A stretch of DNA of 64,000 nt from Oleispirillum sp965228165 (GCA_965228165.1 CBDDHB010000003.1:310001-374000), one strand, 5' to 3'. Counted from the first letter of the stretch, positions 8,443 through 17,763 are shown. Notes: a model not told the origin generated them from the sequence alone. Numbers and translations: made by a program.

Positions 8443-9930
8443 ATGGCGATCAACCTCGGACTGCCCCAGGGGGAAACCCCGTTGCTGAAACCCCGCATCC
8501 TCGTCGTCGGCGTCGGCGGCGCGGGCGGCAACGCGGTCAACAACATGATCCAGTCCGACCTGGAAGGGGTGGACTTCCTGGTCACCAACACCGACGCGCA
8601 GGCGCTGTCCACCTCGAAAAGCCCGCGCACCATCCAGTTGGGAACCGCGGTGACGCAGGGGCTGGGCGCGGGCGCCCGGCCCGACGTCGGCCGCCGCGCC
8701 GCCGAGGAAAGCCTGGAAGAGATCATCAAGGAAATCCAGGGCGCCAACATGGCCTTCATCACCGCCGGGATGGGCGGCGGCACCGGCACCGGCGCCGCGC
8801 CGGTGATCGCCGCGGCGGCGCGGGATCTTGGCATCCTGACCGTCGGCGTGGTCACCAAGCCCTTCGACTTCGAAGGCATCCACCGCCGCCGTCTGGCGGA
8901 CAAGGGCATCGAGGAACTGTCGCAGTTCGTCGATACCCTGATCGTCATTCCCAACCAGAACCTGTTCCGGGTGGCGACCGAAAAGACCACCTTCGCCGAC
9001 GCCTTCAAGATGGCCGACGACGTGCTGCACTCCGGCGTGCGCAGCGTCACCGACCTGATGATCATGCCCGGCCTGATCAACCTGGACTTCGCCGACGTGC
9101 GCACCGTGATGAACGGCATGGGCAAGGCGATGATGGGCACCGGCGAGGCCGAGGGCGACGACCGCGGCGTTCGCGCCGCCGAACTGGCGATCGCCAACCC
9201 GCTCCTGGACGACACCTCGATGGCCGGGGCGAAGGGCGTCCTGATCAACATCACCGGCGGACCCGACCTCGGCCTCTACGAGGTGGACGAGGCGGCCAAC
9301 CGCATCCGTTCGGAAGTCGACGAGGAAGCCAACATCATCTTCGGATCGTGCTTCGACGAACCTCTGGCGGGCAAGATCCGGGTCTCGGTGGTCGCCACCG
9401 GCATCGGCGGCGCGGCGGTCTCCGCCCGCCCGGTCGAAGCCCCGTCGGTCGCCGCCGCGCCGCTGCCGCCCACCCCGCCCTCCGGCGGGCCGAAGGGTCC
9501 GGCCCTGGAAAAGGCCGAACCCGCCTTCGATCCGCTCGGCCTGTCGCTGTTCGACCGTCCGTTCGCCGCCCCCGCCGCCACGCCCTCGGTGCAGTTGGAC
9601 GCCTTCATCCCCGCCGCGCCGGTGGCGCCCGAGGACGTCGCCCCCGCCCTGCCCCTGAAGGCCGAGCCGGTCGCCGAGGCCGAACCCCGCCTCGACCCCG
9701 CGCCGCGCGTCGAGCCCGAGGCGGAAGCCGACAACGTGGTGCGCCCGTCGCGCCGCTGGGCGCTGTGGGGCAACCCCGCCCGCGCCGAGCTGCCGCTGGA
9801 CGAACCGAAGCCGCGCGACGGCGCGGCGGAACGGCCGAGCCTCGACGCCGGCGACCGCGCCGCGCTGTCGGCGGCGTTGGACCCGCAGATCGACAACATC
9901 CCGGCCTTCCTGCGCCGTCAGGCCAACTGA
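8443..9930 (+). CDS. ftsZ: Cell division GTPase FtsZ
   Basis: Tubulin-like GTPase (495 aa) that forms the Z ring. ATG at 8443 is chosen because a GCGGAGG ribosome binding site precedes it and the protein then begins MAINLGLPQ just before the conserved fold; the frame stays open upstream for 51 further residues of low-complexity sequence. Motifs: VVGVGGAGGNAVNNMI, the tubulin signature GGGTGTGAAP, and the T7-loop region NLDFADVRTVMNGMGKAMMGTG. A Pro/Ala/Glu-rich linker of roughly 150 residues leads to the C-terminal conserved peptide DNIPAFLRRQ, which binds FtsA and other partners. The long linker is typical of Alphaproteobacteria. Confidence 0.98.
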   Translation: MAINLGLPQGETPLLKPRILVVGVGGAGGNAVNNMIQSDLEGVDFLVTNTDAQALSTSKSPRTIQLGTAVTQGLGAGARPDVGRRAAEESLEEIIKEIQGANMAFITAGMGGGTGTGAAPVIAAAARDLGILTVGVVTKPFDFEGIHRRRLADKGIEELSQFVDTLIVIPNQNLFRVATEKTTFADAFKMADDVLHSGVRSVTDLMIMPGLINLDFADVRTVMNGMGKAMMGTGEAEGDDRGVRAAELAIANPLLDDTSMAGAKGVLINITGGPDLGLYEVDEAANRIRSEVDEEANIIFGSCFDEPLAGKIRVSVVATGIGGAAVSARPVEAPSVAAAPLPPTPPSGGPKGPALEKAEPAFDPLGLSLFDRPFAAPAATPSVQLDAFIPAAPVAPEDVAPALPLKAEPVAEAEPRLDPAPRVEPEAEADNVVRPSRRWALWGNPARAELPLDEPKPRDGAAERPSLDAGDRAALSAALDPQIDNIPAFLRRQAN

Positions 9931-9939
9931 CGCCAAAGC

Positions 9940-9970
9940 TTCGCCGCCGGTCCCCGCGACCAGCGGCGAA
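9940..9970 (+). terminator. Hairpin after ftsZ
   Basis: TTCGCCGC (9940-9947) is perfectly complementary to GCGGCGAA (9963-9970) with a 15-base loop, starting 10 bases after the ftsZ stop. No U-tract follows, so it may be an mRNA 3'-end stabiliser or a weak terminator. Confidence 0.4.
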
Positions 9971-9980
9971 ACGCCCCGAC

Positions 9981-10028
9981 ACACCATCAGTTGCGTCGAT
10001 CGTGCGGACAGAACACCATATATGGTGT
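9981..10028. promoter_or_regulatory. Tandem NrdR-box-like sites
   Basis: A perfect 16-bp palindrome ACACCATATATGGTGT lies at 10013-10028. A degenerate copy, ACACCATCAGTTGCGT, begins exactly 32 bp upstream at 9981. NrdR boxes follow roughly acaCwAtATaTwGtgt and usually occur as pairs about three helical turns apart; these sites match except for C in place of A/T at position 5. The nearest downstream gene is lpxC (start at 10313), which is not a known NrdR target, so the regulator is uncertain. Confidence 0.45.
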
Positions 10029-10114
10029 CGCAAGCCGCGCGACAAGCCCGCCCACGAGTGTGGGATGCTTCACATATCCCGATGATTCGTCTGGGTTTTT
10101 CGTCGGCCTCCGGT

Positions 10115-10133
10115 GTAACAATCGGTAACAATC
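10115..10133 (+). promoter_or_regulatory. GTAAC-N5-GTAAC direct repeat
   Basis: GTAACAATC occurs twice with a 10-bp period (10115-10123 and 10125-10133). One-turn direct repeats of this kind are typical of OmpR/PhoB-family response regulators (for example the CpxR GTAAA-N5-GTAAA box). It lies about 180 bp ahead of lpxC. The regulator is not identifiable from sequence alone. Confidence 0.35.
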
Positions 10134-10312
10134 ATTGATTTGAGGCGGTGACAGCGGCGGGGTACAACCCTCATGGTTCCGATGAAGGACGCGAACGGCC
10201 CCGCGCCCACGGTTCGGAACCCTCGCGGCCACATCGACGGCGCATTTGTTTCAGCCGCGCCGGTGACCGCCCGAAAGGGCCGGTTGTCTCTTGCGATTTG
10301 TGGAATAGCGCC

Positions 10313-11314
10313 ATGTTCGATGTCACCCACGCCCCCGAAGCCCCGGCCAGCGCCCGCCAAGCGGGACGCTCCATCGGCTTCAAACAGAAGACCCTGAAGT
10401 CCGCCATCGGCTGCTCCGGCATCGGCTTGCATTCCGGCAAGAAGATTTCCATGACCCTGAAGCCCGCGCCGATCGGCACCGGCGTGGTGTTCAACCGCAT
10501 CGACGCGGCGGACGGCCGCGACCCCCTGATCCCGGCGCGCTTCGACGCGGTGGTCGATACCCGCCTGTGCACCTGCGTCGGCAACGCCGCCGGTCTTTCC
10601 GTCGGCACCATCGAACACCTGATGTCGGCGATCGCGGGCATGGGCATCGACAACCTGATCGTCGATATCGACGGTCCGGAAGTCCCGGTGATGGACGGTT
10701 CCGCCGCTCCGTTCGTCTTCCTGATCGAATGCGCGGGGATCGCCGAACAGGACGCGCCGCGCCGCGCGATCAAGATTCTGCGCCCGATCGACGTCACCGA
10801 CGGCGGCATCGCCGCCCGTCTGGACCCCGCCGACGACGACTTCTCGATCACCTTCGAAATCGCCTTCGCCAACCCGCTGATCGGCCGCCAGCGCTTCGAC
10901 GTGACCTTCCCGCTGACCGACGCGCCCGCCGCCGGTCCCTACCGCGCCGAGGTCTCTTCGGCCCGCACCTTCGGCCTCCTCGAGGACGTGGAGCGGCTGA
11001 ACAAGATGGGCCTCGCCCTCGGCGGCTCGCTGGAGAACGCGGTGGTGATCAGCGGCAACAAGGTGCTGAACGAGGAAGGCCTGCGCTTCGAGGACGAATG
11101 CGTCCGCCACAAGGCGCTCGACGCCCTGGGCGATCTGTACCTCGCCGGGGCGCCGATCATCGGCCGCTTCACCGGCAGCAAATCCGGCCATGCCCATTCC
11201 AACCAGCTGCTGCGCGCCCTGTTCGCCAACCCCGACGCCTGGTGCTGGGTGGAACTGGACGACCACCGCACGGCGCTGGACGCGGACTGGCGCAAGGCGG
11301 CGATTTCCGCCTGA
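10313..11314 (+). CDS. lpxC: UDP-3-O-acyl-N-acetylglucosamine deacetylase LpxC
   Basis: Zinc-dependent deacetylase (333 aa) catalysing the committed step of lipid A synthesis. ATG at 10313 gives a protein of normal length starting shortly before the conserved TLKSAIGCSGIGLHSGKKIS; the frame is open further upstream but with no family similarity. Motifs: EHLMSAIAGMGIDN (zinc His), DGPEVPVMDGSAAPFVFLI, and HKALDALGDLYLAGAPIIGRF (second zinc His and Asp), then the catalytic GHAHSNQLLRAL histidine. Location after ftsZ is the usual proteobacterial arrangement. An intrinsic terminator follows. Confidence 0.97.
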   Translation: MFDVTHAPEAPASARQAGRSIGFKQKTLKSAIGCSGIGLHSGKKISMTLKPAPIGTGVVFNRIDAADGRDPLIPARFDAVVDTRLCTCVGNAAGLSVGTIEHLMSAIAGMGIDNLIVDIDGPEVPVMDGSAAPFVFLIECAGIAEQDAPRRAIKILRPIDVTDGGIAARLDPADDDFSITFEIAFANPLIGRQRFDVTFPLTDAPAAGPYRAEVSSARTFGLLEDVERLNKMGLALGGSLENAVVISGNKVLNEEGLRFEDECVRHKALDALGDLYLAGAPIIGRFTGSKSGHAHSNQLLRALFANPDAWCWVELDDHRTALDADWRKAAISA

Positions 11315-11339
11315 TTTTCGACGGATCGCGAACCGCGAT

Positions 11340-11370
11340 GCGGGAGGCTGACAAAGCCTCCCGCTTTGCT
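11340..11370 (+). terminator. Rho-independent terminator after lpxC
   Basis: GCGGGAGGCT (11340-11349) pairs perfectly with AGCCTCCCGC (11355-11364) around a 5-base loop and is followed by TTTGCTTT. It separates the division cluster from bamD. Confidence 0.85.
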
Positions 11371-11424
11371 TTATAGTCCGAACACACAGAATCGCCCCGC
11401 GTTTCGCCAAAGGACATTCCCGCC

Positions 11425-12276
11425 GTGCTTCGCCATTCGCCCTTCCCCCGCGCCGCGACCCGGCGCCGTTTCGCGCCCATCGCCCTGGCGGCGATCATCG
11501 CCCTGTCCGGTTGCGCCGGAGACGGCAAGAAGGACGACTACGTCGAAAAGCCGATCGCCACCCTCTACGACGAGGCGATGGCCAAGATGAACGAAAAGGA
11601 TTTCAAGGGCGCGGCGAAATCCTTCGAGGAGGTGGAGCAGCAGCATCCCTATTCCACCTGGGCGGTGAAGGCGCAGCTGATGGCGGCCTACGCCTATTAC
11701 CAGGCGGGCAAGTTCGACGACGCGGTCGTCGCCGCCGACCGCTTCATCGACCTCTACTCCGCCAACGCCGACGTGCCCTATGCCTATTACCTGCGGGCCC
11801 TTTGCTATTACGAACAAATCAGCGACGTCGCCCGCGACCAGAAAATGACCCTGCTCGCCCGCGAGGCGCTTCAGGAAGTGGTCAAACGCTTCCCGGAAAG
11901 CGAATACGCCCGCGACGCCCGGCTGAAGATCGACCTGACCACCGACCATCTGGCGGGCAAGGAAATGGAGATCGGGCGCTACTACCTGACCCGCGGCGAC
12001 TGGCTGGCGGCGATCAACCGCTTCCAGGCGGTGGCCGAGGGCTACCAGACCACCACCCACGTGCCGGAGGCCCTCTATCGGCTGGTCGAGACCTATACCC
12101 GCATCGGGCTGACCGACGAGGCGAAGAAGTCGGCGGCGGTGCTGGGCCACAACTATCCCGGCTCGGACTGGTACGTGATGGCCTATCGCATCGTCAACCC
12201 CGGCGCCGACGCCCCCGAACCGGCCCCCGAAAAGAAGACCTGGATACAGCGGGCGCAGCAGCTGTCGCCGTTCTGA
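11425..12276 (+). CDS. bamD: Outer membrane assembly lipoprotein BamD
   Basis: Lipoprotein (283 aa) of the BAM complex that inserts beta-barrel proteins into the outer membrane. A basic N-terminus and hydrophobic signal lead to the lipobox LSGC with the lipidated cysteine at residue 30. The mature part is a TPR-rich protein: LYDEAMAKMNEKDFKGAAKSFEEVEQQHPYSTW and YYQAGKFDDAVVAADRFIDLYSANADVPYAYYLRAL match the first BamD repeats, and YARDARLKIDLTTDHLAGKEMEIGRYYLTRGDWLAAINRF matches the later ones. It is likely co-transcribed with recN, 34 bases downstream. Confidence 0.96.
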   Translation: MLRHSPFPRAATRRRFAPIALAAIIALSGCAGDGKKDDYVEKPIATLYDEAMAKMNEKDFKGAAKSFEEVEQQHPYSTWAVKAQLMAAYAYYQAGKFDDAVVAADRFIDLYSANADVPYAYYLRALCYYEQISDVARDQKMTLLAREALQEVVKRFPESEYARDARLKIDLTTDHLAGKEMEIGRYYLTRGDWLAAINRFQAVAEGYQTTTHVPEALYRLVETYTRIGLTDEAKKSAAVLGHNYPGSDWYVMAYRIVNPGADAPEPAPEKKTWIQRAQQLSPF

Positions 12277-12310
12277 TTCGCGACCCGAACCGCCTGGGGG
12301 AGAGACCGCC

Positions 12311-13969
12311 GTGCTGGTTTCCCTGTCGATCCGCGACGTGGTGTTGATCGAACGCCTGGATTTGTCGTTCGAGGCGGGTCTGTCCGTGCTCACCGGCGAG
12401 ACCGGCGCGGGCAAGTCGATCCTGCTCGACGCCCTCGGCCTCGCCCTGGGCGGGCGCGGCGAGGCGGCGATGATCCGCGCCGGGGCCGACCGCTTGAGCG
12501 TCGCCGCCGCCTTCGCCCCGCCGCCGACCCATCCCGCCTGGGCGATCCTGGCCGAACAGGGGCTGGACGCCCCGGCGGACGAGCCCCTGGTGCTGCGCCG
12601 GACGATCGCCCGCGACGGACGGGGCCGGGCCTTCGTCAACGACCAGCCGGTGGGGGTGGCCTTGCTGCGCGGCCTGGGCGACACCCTGGTCGAGATTCAC
12701 GGCCAGTTCGAAACCCAAGGGCTGCTCAATCCGGGGAGTCACCGCGCCCTCCTCGACGCCTTCGGCGTCGATCCCGGACTGGTCGCCGCCGTCGCCCGCG
12801 CCCATGCCGACTGGCAGAGGGCGAAGACCGCCTTCGCCGAGGCCGAGGCCGCGCTCGCCCGCGCTCGCGCGGAAGAGGACTTCCTGCGCCACGCCGCCGA
12901 GGAACTGGAAACCCTGTCGCCCCAGCCCGGCGAGGAGGAAACCCTGGCCGAGCGCCGCCGCATCCTGCAACACGGCGGCAAACTGATCGAAGCGATCGAA
13001 ACCGCGCAGCGCGAACTGACCCACGCGGAAGCGCCGATGTCCGCCGCCGCCCGCGCCCTGGACCGCGCCGCCGCCGCCGCCGAGGGGCGCTTCGCCCCGG
13101 CGCTGGAAGCCCTGGAACGCGCCCGCATCGAACTCGCCGAGGCGGAGGCGCAACTGGAACCCCTGGCCGCCGATATCGACCTCGACCCGGCGCAGGCGGA
13201 AAGCCTGGAGGAACGGCTGTTCGCCCTGCGCGCCGCCGCCCGCAAGCACGGGGTTCCGGTGGACGGCCTGCCCGCCCTGCGCGACGAGATGCGGGCGCGA
13301 CTGCAAGCCCTCGACCTTGGCGCCGACGGCCTCGCCGCCCTGGCGCGCCGGGAAGCCGCCGCCCGTCAGGCGGCGCTGACCTCGGCCCTCGCCCTGTCGC
13401 GGGCGCGCCACGCGGCGGCGAAGGACCTGGACGTCCGCCTTGCCGCCGAACTGCCGCCGTTGCGGCTGGACAAGGCCCGCTTCGTCACCGAGGTCGTCAC
13501 CGACGCCGCCGCCCCCGGCCCCCACGGCATCGACGCGGTGCGCTTCCTGATCGCCGCCAATCCCGGAACCCCGCCCGGCCCTCTCGCCAAGGTCGCCTCG
13601 GGCGGCGAACTCGCCCGCGTCATGCTGGCGCTGAAGGTGGTGCTGGCCCACGCCGACCCGGTGCCGACCCTGGTCTTCGACGAGGTGGACGCGGGCATCG
13701 GCGGCGCGACGGCGGCGGCGGTGGGCGGACGCCTGGGCCTGCTGGCGCGCGACGCGCAGGTGCTGGTGGTGACCCATTCGCCGCAGGTGGCGGCGCAGGG
13801 AAAGACCCATCTGCGGGTGCGGAAAGACGGCGCGGACCGCATCGCCACCACCGTCGAACCCCTGGACGACGCGGCGCGGCGCGAGGAAATCGCCCGCATG
13901 CTGGCGGGCGCCACCCTGACCGATCAGGCGCGCGCCGCCGCCGACGCCCTGCTGGCGGGGCGGCGATGA
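12311..13969 (+). CDS. recN: DNA repair ATPase RecN
   Basis: SMC-like protein (552 aa) acting in double-strand break repair. It starts with GTG at 12311, preceded by a GGGGGAGAG ribosome binding site. Walker A is GETGAGKS at residues 29-36; LVEIHGQFETQGLLNPGSHRALLD is the RecN-specific segment after the first ATPase half. A long Ala/Glu/Arg-rich coiled coil fills the middle. The C-terminal half has the signature ASGGELARVMLALK and Walker B TLVFDEVDAGIGG. The stop overlaps ligA by four bases, so the two repair genes are coupled. Confidence 0.96.
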   Translation: MLVSLSIRDVVLIERLDLSFEAGLSVLTGETGAGKSILLDALGLALGGRGEAAMIRAGADRLSVAAAFAPPPTHPAWAILAEQGLDAPADEPLVLRRTIARDGRGRAFVNDQPVGVALLRGLGDTLVEIHGQFETQGLLNPGSHRALLDAFGVDPGLVAAVARAHADWQRAKTAFAEAEAALARARAEEDFLRHAAEELETLSPQPGEEETLAERRRILQHGGKLIEAIETAQRELTHAEAPMSAAARALDRAAAAAEGRFAPALEALERARIELAEAEAQLEPLAADIDLDPAQAESLEERLFALRAAARKHGVPVDGLPALRDEMRARLQALDLGADGLAALARREAAARQAALTSALALSRARHAAAKDLDVRLAAELPPLRLDKARFVTEVVTDAAAPGPHGIDAVRFLIAANPGTPPGPLAKVASGGELARVMLALKVVLAHADPVPTLVFDEVDAGIGGATAAAVGGRLGLLARDAQVLVVTHSPQVAAQGKTHLRVRKDGADRIATTVEPLDDAARREEIARMLAGATLTDQARAAADALLAGRR

Positions 13970-16059
13970 GCCGCGACACCCCGGCGGCGGACCTGACCCG
14001 CCTTGAGGCGGCGGCGGAACTCGCCCGCCTGGAGAAGGCGATCGCCGAGGCCGACGCCGCCTATTACCAGGCCGACGCCCCCACCCTGACCGACGCCGAC
14101 TACGACGCCCTGCGCCGCCGCAACGCCGCGATCGAAGCCGCCTTCCCCGATCTGGCGCGCGCCGACAGCCCCAGCCGCCGGGTCGGCGCCGCCCCCGCCC
14201 AGGGCTTCGCCAAGGTGCGCCACGAGGTGCCCATGCTCTCCCTCGACAACGCCTTTTCCGATGGCGACATGGTGGAGTTCCTGGGCTCGGTGCGGCGCTT
14301 CCTGAAATTGCCGGAGGGCGAGCCCCTGTCCCTGGTGGCCGAGCCGAAGATCGACGGACTGTCGTTCTCCGCCCGCTACGAGGGCCGCCAACTGGTGCGC
14401 GGCGTCACCCGCGGCGACGGCGCGGAGGGCGAGGACGTCACCGCCAACCTGATGACCGTCGCCGACCTGCCCCGCCGCCTGCCCGAAGGCGCGCCCGAGA
14501 TCCTGGAGGTGCGGGGCGAGGTGTTCATCAGCAAGGAAGGATTCGCCGCGCTCAACCGCGCCCAGGCCGCCGCCGGGGACAAGACCTTCGCCAATCCGCG
14601 CAACGCCGCCGCCGGATCGCTGCGGCAGAAGGACCCTTCGGTTACCGCGCGACGGCCGCTTTCCGCCTTCGCCTATGCCTGGGGCGAGGTTTCCGCGACG
14701 TCCTGGGACAGCCATTGGGAATTTCTGCGGTGCCTGGCCGACTGGGGCTTCCCGGTCAATCCCAGGAACCGCCGTTGCGCCACCGCCGCCGAGGCCCTGG
14801 CCGCCTTCGCCGACCTCGACCGCGAACGGGCGCTCCTGCCCTATGACATCGACGGCGTGGTCTATAAGGTCGATCGCCTGGACTGGCAGCAGCGCCTGGA
14901 CTTCGTCTCGCGCGCGCCGCGCTGGGCGATCGCCCGCAAGTTCGCCGCCGAGCAGGCGCGCACGATGGTCGAGGCGATCGACATTCAGGTCGGCCGCACC
15001 GGGGCGCTCACCCCGGTGGCGCGCCTCGCCCCGGTCACCGTCGGCGGCGTCGTGGTCGGCAACGCAACGCTCCACAACGCCGACGAAATCCGCCGCAAGG
15101 ACGTGCGCGTCGGCGACACGGTGATCGTGCAGCGGGCGGGCGACGTCATCCCCCAGGTGGTGGCGGTGGTCCCCGAGGCGCGGCCCGAAGGCGCGCCGCC
15201 CTTCGTCTTCCCCGACGTCTGCCCGGTCTGCGGCAGCCGCGCGGAAAACGACGACGACGGCGTGATCATCCGCTGCACCGGCGGCCTGACCTGCCCGGCG
15301 CAGGCGGTGGAGCGTCTGAAGCACTTCGTCTCGCGCAACGCGATGAACATCGACGGCCTGGGCGACAAAGCTGTGGAGGAATTCTTCGACCTCGGCTGGG
15401 TGAAGCGGCCCTCCGACGTCTTTTCCTTGCAACGCCGCGCCGAAGCCGGGGAGATTTCCTTCGCCGGACGCAAGGGCTGGGGCGACACCTCGATCGCCAA
15501 CCTGTTCGCCGCCATCGACGCAAGGCGGAGCGTGCCGCTCGCCCGCCTGATCTTCGCTCTCGGCATCCGCCACGTCGGCGAAACCACCGCCAAGGCCCTG
15601 GCCCAGCTCTATCGCTCCCTGCCCGCCTGGGTGGACGCGATGGTCCGCTTGGCCGCCGGGGACGCCGCCGCCCGCGCCGAACTCACCGACCGCGACGGCC
15701 TGGGCGAGGCCGCCGCCGACGCAATCGCGGAATTCTTCGCCGAGGCCCACAACACCGACGAACTCGCCCGTCTCGCCGCCGAGATCGCGGTCGAGCCCTT
15801 CGCCGAGGCCGCCGTTCGCGCCTCGGCGTTTTCCGGCAAGACGGTGGTCTTCACCGGCAGTCTGGAACGGATGTCGCGCAACGAGGCGAAGGCCCGCGCC
15901 GAATCCCTGGGCGCGAAGGTCGGCTCCTCGGTCTCCGCCAAGACCGATTTCGTCGTCATCGGCGCGGACGCCGGATCGAAGGCGAAAAAGGCCGCCGAAC
16001 TGGGGCTGAAGACCCTCTCCGAGGACGAGTTCCTGGCGCTTTGCGACGCCGCCGTCTGA
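13966..16059 (+). CDS. ligA: NAD-dependent DNA ligase LigA
   Basis: Essential replicative ligase (697 aa). The domains appear in order: Ia domain with AYYQADAPTLTDADYDALRR, adenylation domain with the AMP-accepting lysine in KIDG (K128) and RGDGAEGEDVTANL, OB fold, a four-cysteine zinc finger (CPVCGSRAENDDDGVIIRC followed by CPAQ), HhH region with GLGDKAVEEFFDLG, and a C-terminal BRCT domain (FSGKTVVFTGSLERMSRNEA). Length and motifs are normal. The gene overlaps recN by four bases. Confidence 0.98.
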   Translation: MSRDTPAADLTRLEAAAELARLEKAIAEADAAYYQADAPTLTDADYDALRRRNAAIEAAFPDLARADSPSRRVGAAPAQGFAKVRHEVPMLSLDNAFSDGDMVEFLGSVRRFLKLPEGEPLSLVAEPKIDGLSFSARYEGRQLVRGVTRGDGAEGEDVTANLMTVADLPRRLPEGAPEILEVRGEVFISKEGFAALNRAQAAAGDKTFANPRNAAAGSLRQKDPSVTARRPLSAFAYAWGEVSATSWDSHWEFLRCLADWGFPVNPRNRRCATAAEALAAFADLDRERALLPYDIDGVVYKVDRLDWQQRLDFVSRAPRWAIARKFAAEQARTMVEAIDIQVGRTGALTPVARLAPVTVGGVVVGNATLHNADEIRRKDVRVGDTVIVQRAGDVIPQVVAVVPEARPEGAPPFVFPDVCPVCGSRAENDDDGVIIRCTGGLTCPAQAVERLKHFVSRNAMNIDGLGDKAVEEFFDLGWVKRPSDVFSLQRRAEAGEISFAGRKGWGDTSIANLFAAIDARRSVPLARLIFALGIRHVGETTAKALAQLYRSLPAWVDAMVRLAAGDAAARAELTDRDGLGEAAADAIAEFFAEAHNTDELARLAAEIAVEPFAEAAVRASAFSGKTVVFTGSLERMSRNEAKARAESLGAKVGSSVSAKTDFVVIGADAGSKAKKAAELGLKTLSEDEFLALCDAAV

Positions 16060-16131
16060 CCCTTTCCCGCCGAACCGCGACACCCCGGATTCCAACCCCT
16101 ATGGGTCGGAAATGCCCCTGCTTTTCCTTGG

Positions 16132-16146
16132 TTGATGGCCAATCAA
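16132..16146. promoter_or_regulatory. TTGAT-N5-ATCAA dyad upstream of CoA-transferase
   Basis: TTGATGGCCAATCAA is a perfect inverted repeat with a 5-base centre, in the 281-base gap between ligA and the CoA-transferase remnant. FNR/FixK boxes have a 4-base centre, so this is one base too long to call with confidence. The rest of the gap is AT-richer than its surroundings and shows no gene. Confidence 0.25.
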
Positions 16147-16340
16147 GACAAGACGAAACAAGACTAAAAATCGCCCCGCGCCGACACTCATGAAACAATT
16201 GAAATAATCCGTTACTGAAAGATTGCGAAACAAAACGTGATGATCTTGGATATTCCATAATCATCCGCGTTCTGCAAATCTTCGCCCCTCGAGGACGGAC
16301 GCATGACCGGGGAAGTCATGCCAGAACGAGGGGAACGACG

Positions 16341-17754
16341 ATGAAGAACAAGGTGATCACCGCGACGGAAGCCGTCGCCCTGATCCGGGACGGACAAACC
16401 GTCGCCACCGGCGGATTCGTGGGGATCGGCTTCGCCGAGAATCTCGCCGTGGCGCTGGAAAAGCGTTTTCTCGACACCGGCGCGCCGCGCGACCTGACCC
16501 TGGTGTTCGCCGCCGGACAAGGCGACGGCGCGGATCGCGGCCTCAACCATCTGGCGCACGAAGGCCTGCTCGACCGCGTCGTCGGCGGCCACTGGGGGCT
16601 GGAGCCGAAACTCCAGCGCCTTGCCGTGGAGAACAAGATCGAGGCCTACAACCTGCCGCAGGGCGTGATCTCGCACATGTTCCGCGACATCGCGGCGAAG
16701 AAGCCGGGAACCCTGACCCACGTCGGCCTGGGCACCTTCGTCGATCCGCGCAACGGCGGCGGGCGGATCAACCCGCGCACCACCCGGGACATCGTCCGGG
16801 TGATGGAGATCGACGGCCAGGAATACCTGTTCTACAAGGGCTTCCCGATCCATGTGGCGATCCTGCGCGGCACCACCGCCGATCCGGACGGCAACATCGG
16901 TTTCGAGAAGGAGGCGCTGACCACCGAGACCCAGGCGATCGCCATGGCGGCGCACAACTCGGGCGGCATCGTCATCGTCCAGGTGGAGCGCCTGGCCGAG
17001 CGCGGCGCGCTGCACCCCAAGCTGGTCAAGCTGCCGAGCATCCTGGTGGATTACGTGGTGGTGGCGGAAAAGCCGGAATACCAGCACCAAAGCTTCATCG
17101 AACCCTACAACCCGGCGTTCTCGGGCGAGTTGCGGGTGCCGATGACCGCGATCGCGCCGATGGCCCTGTCCGAGCGCAAGGTGATCGCCCGGCGCGCGGC
17201 GCTGGAATTGGTTCCCGGCGCGGTGGTCAACCTGGGGATCGGCATGCCCGAGGACGTCGCCGCGGTGGCGGCGGAGGAAGGCTGCACCGATCTGATGACC
17301 TTGACCGCCGAACCCGGCGTGATCGGCGGCATTCCGGCGGGCAGCCTGAACTTCGGCGCGGCGACCAACGCCCACGCGATCATCGACCAGCCCAGCCAGT
17401 TCGACTTCTACGACGGCGGCGGGCAAGCCGGTCTATGCCATCGGCGACGGCAAAATCGGGATTTCCGACGACGCGGGCGAGCCGAAGTTCCTGGAAAACG
17501 TCGAGCAGAAAACCTTCAGCGGTCTTCATGCCGCGGCGGCGGGCCGCCCGGTGCTCTATATCACCGAGCGCTGCGTCTTCGAACTGACCGGGGACGGCCT
17601 GGTGCTGACCGAAATCGCGCCAGGGATGGACCTGGAACGCGACATCCTGGCGAAGATGGACTTCCGCCCGCTGATGCCGGAAGCGCCGAAGACCATGGAC
17701 GCCCGCATCTTCACCAACCACAAGATGGGTCTGCGCCACGACATTCTGGGCTGA
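16341..17754 (+). pseudogene. Family I (YdiF/acetate-type) CoA-transferase, broken by internal deletion
   Basis: Would transfer CoA between short-chain acyl-CoA and carboxylic acids. The first 361 residues read cleanly (MKNKVITATEAVALIRDG...), including the second-domain segment LTAEPGVIGGIPAGSLNFG, whose Glu324 aligns with the catalytic glutamate of the family. At 17418-17424, right after FDFYDGGG, the frame breaks. The normal C-terminal sequence (KPVYAIGDGKIGISDD ... GLRHDILG) resumes in the +1 frame and ends at 17754. The segment that should lie between (LD..LG.AQVD..GNVNVS ... INITQNAKKVVFCGTF) is absent, so roughly 50 residues appear deleted, not merely frameshifted. The junction sits in a GGCGGCGGG run that could have served as microhomology. 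A sequencing slip alone would not explain the lost segment. Confidence 0.85.
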
Positions 17755-17763
17755 CCTTCACGG

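Larger units (their letters stand above)
9931..10312. other. ftsZ-lpxC intergenic region, regulatory
   Basis: 382 bases with no convincing gene on either strand. It holds a hairpin just after ftsZ, a pair of NrdR-box-like sites, a GTAAC direct repeat, and close to lpxC a small GCCC-GAAA-GGGC tetraloop hairpin (10269-10280) that would lie in the lpxC leader. The individual sites are listed separately. Confidence 0.6.

Noticed and set aside
10148..10312. N-terminal extension of LpxC from an upstream start
   Set aside because: The added 55 residues have no LpxC similarity and the region carries leader-like hairpins.
16132..16146. FNR box upstream of the CoA-transferase
   Set aside because: The centre is five bases, but FNR/FixK sites need four; kept only as a generic dyad.
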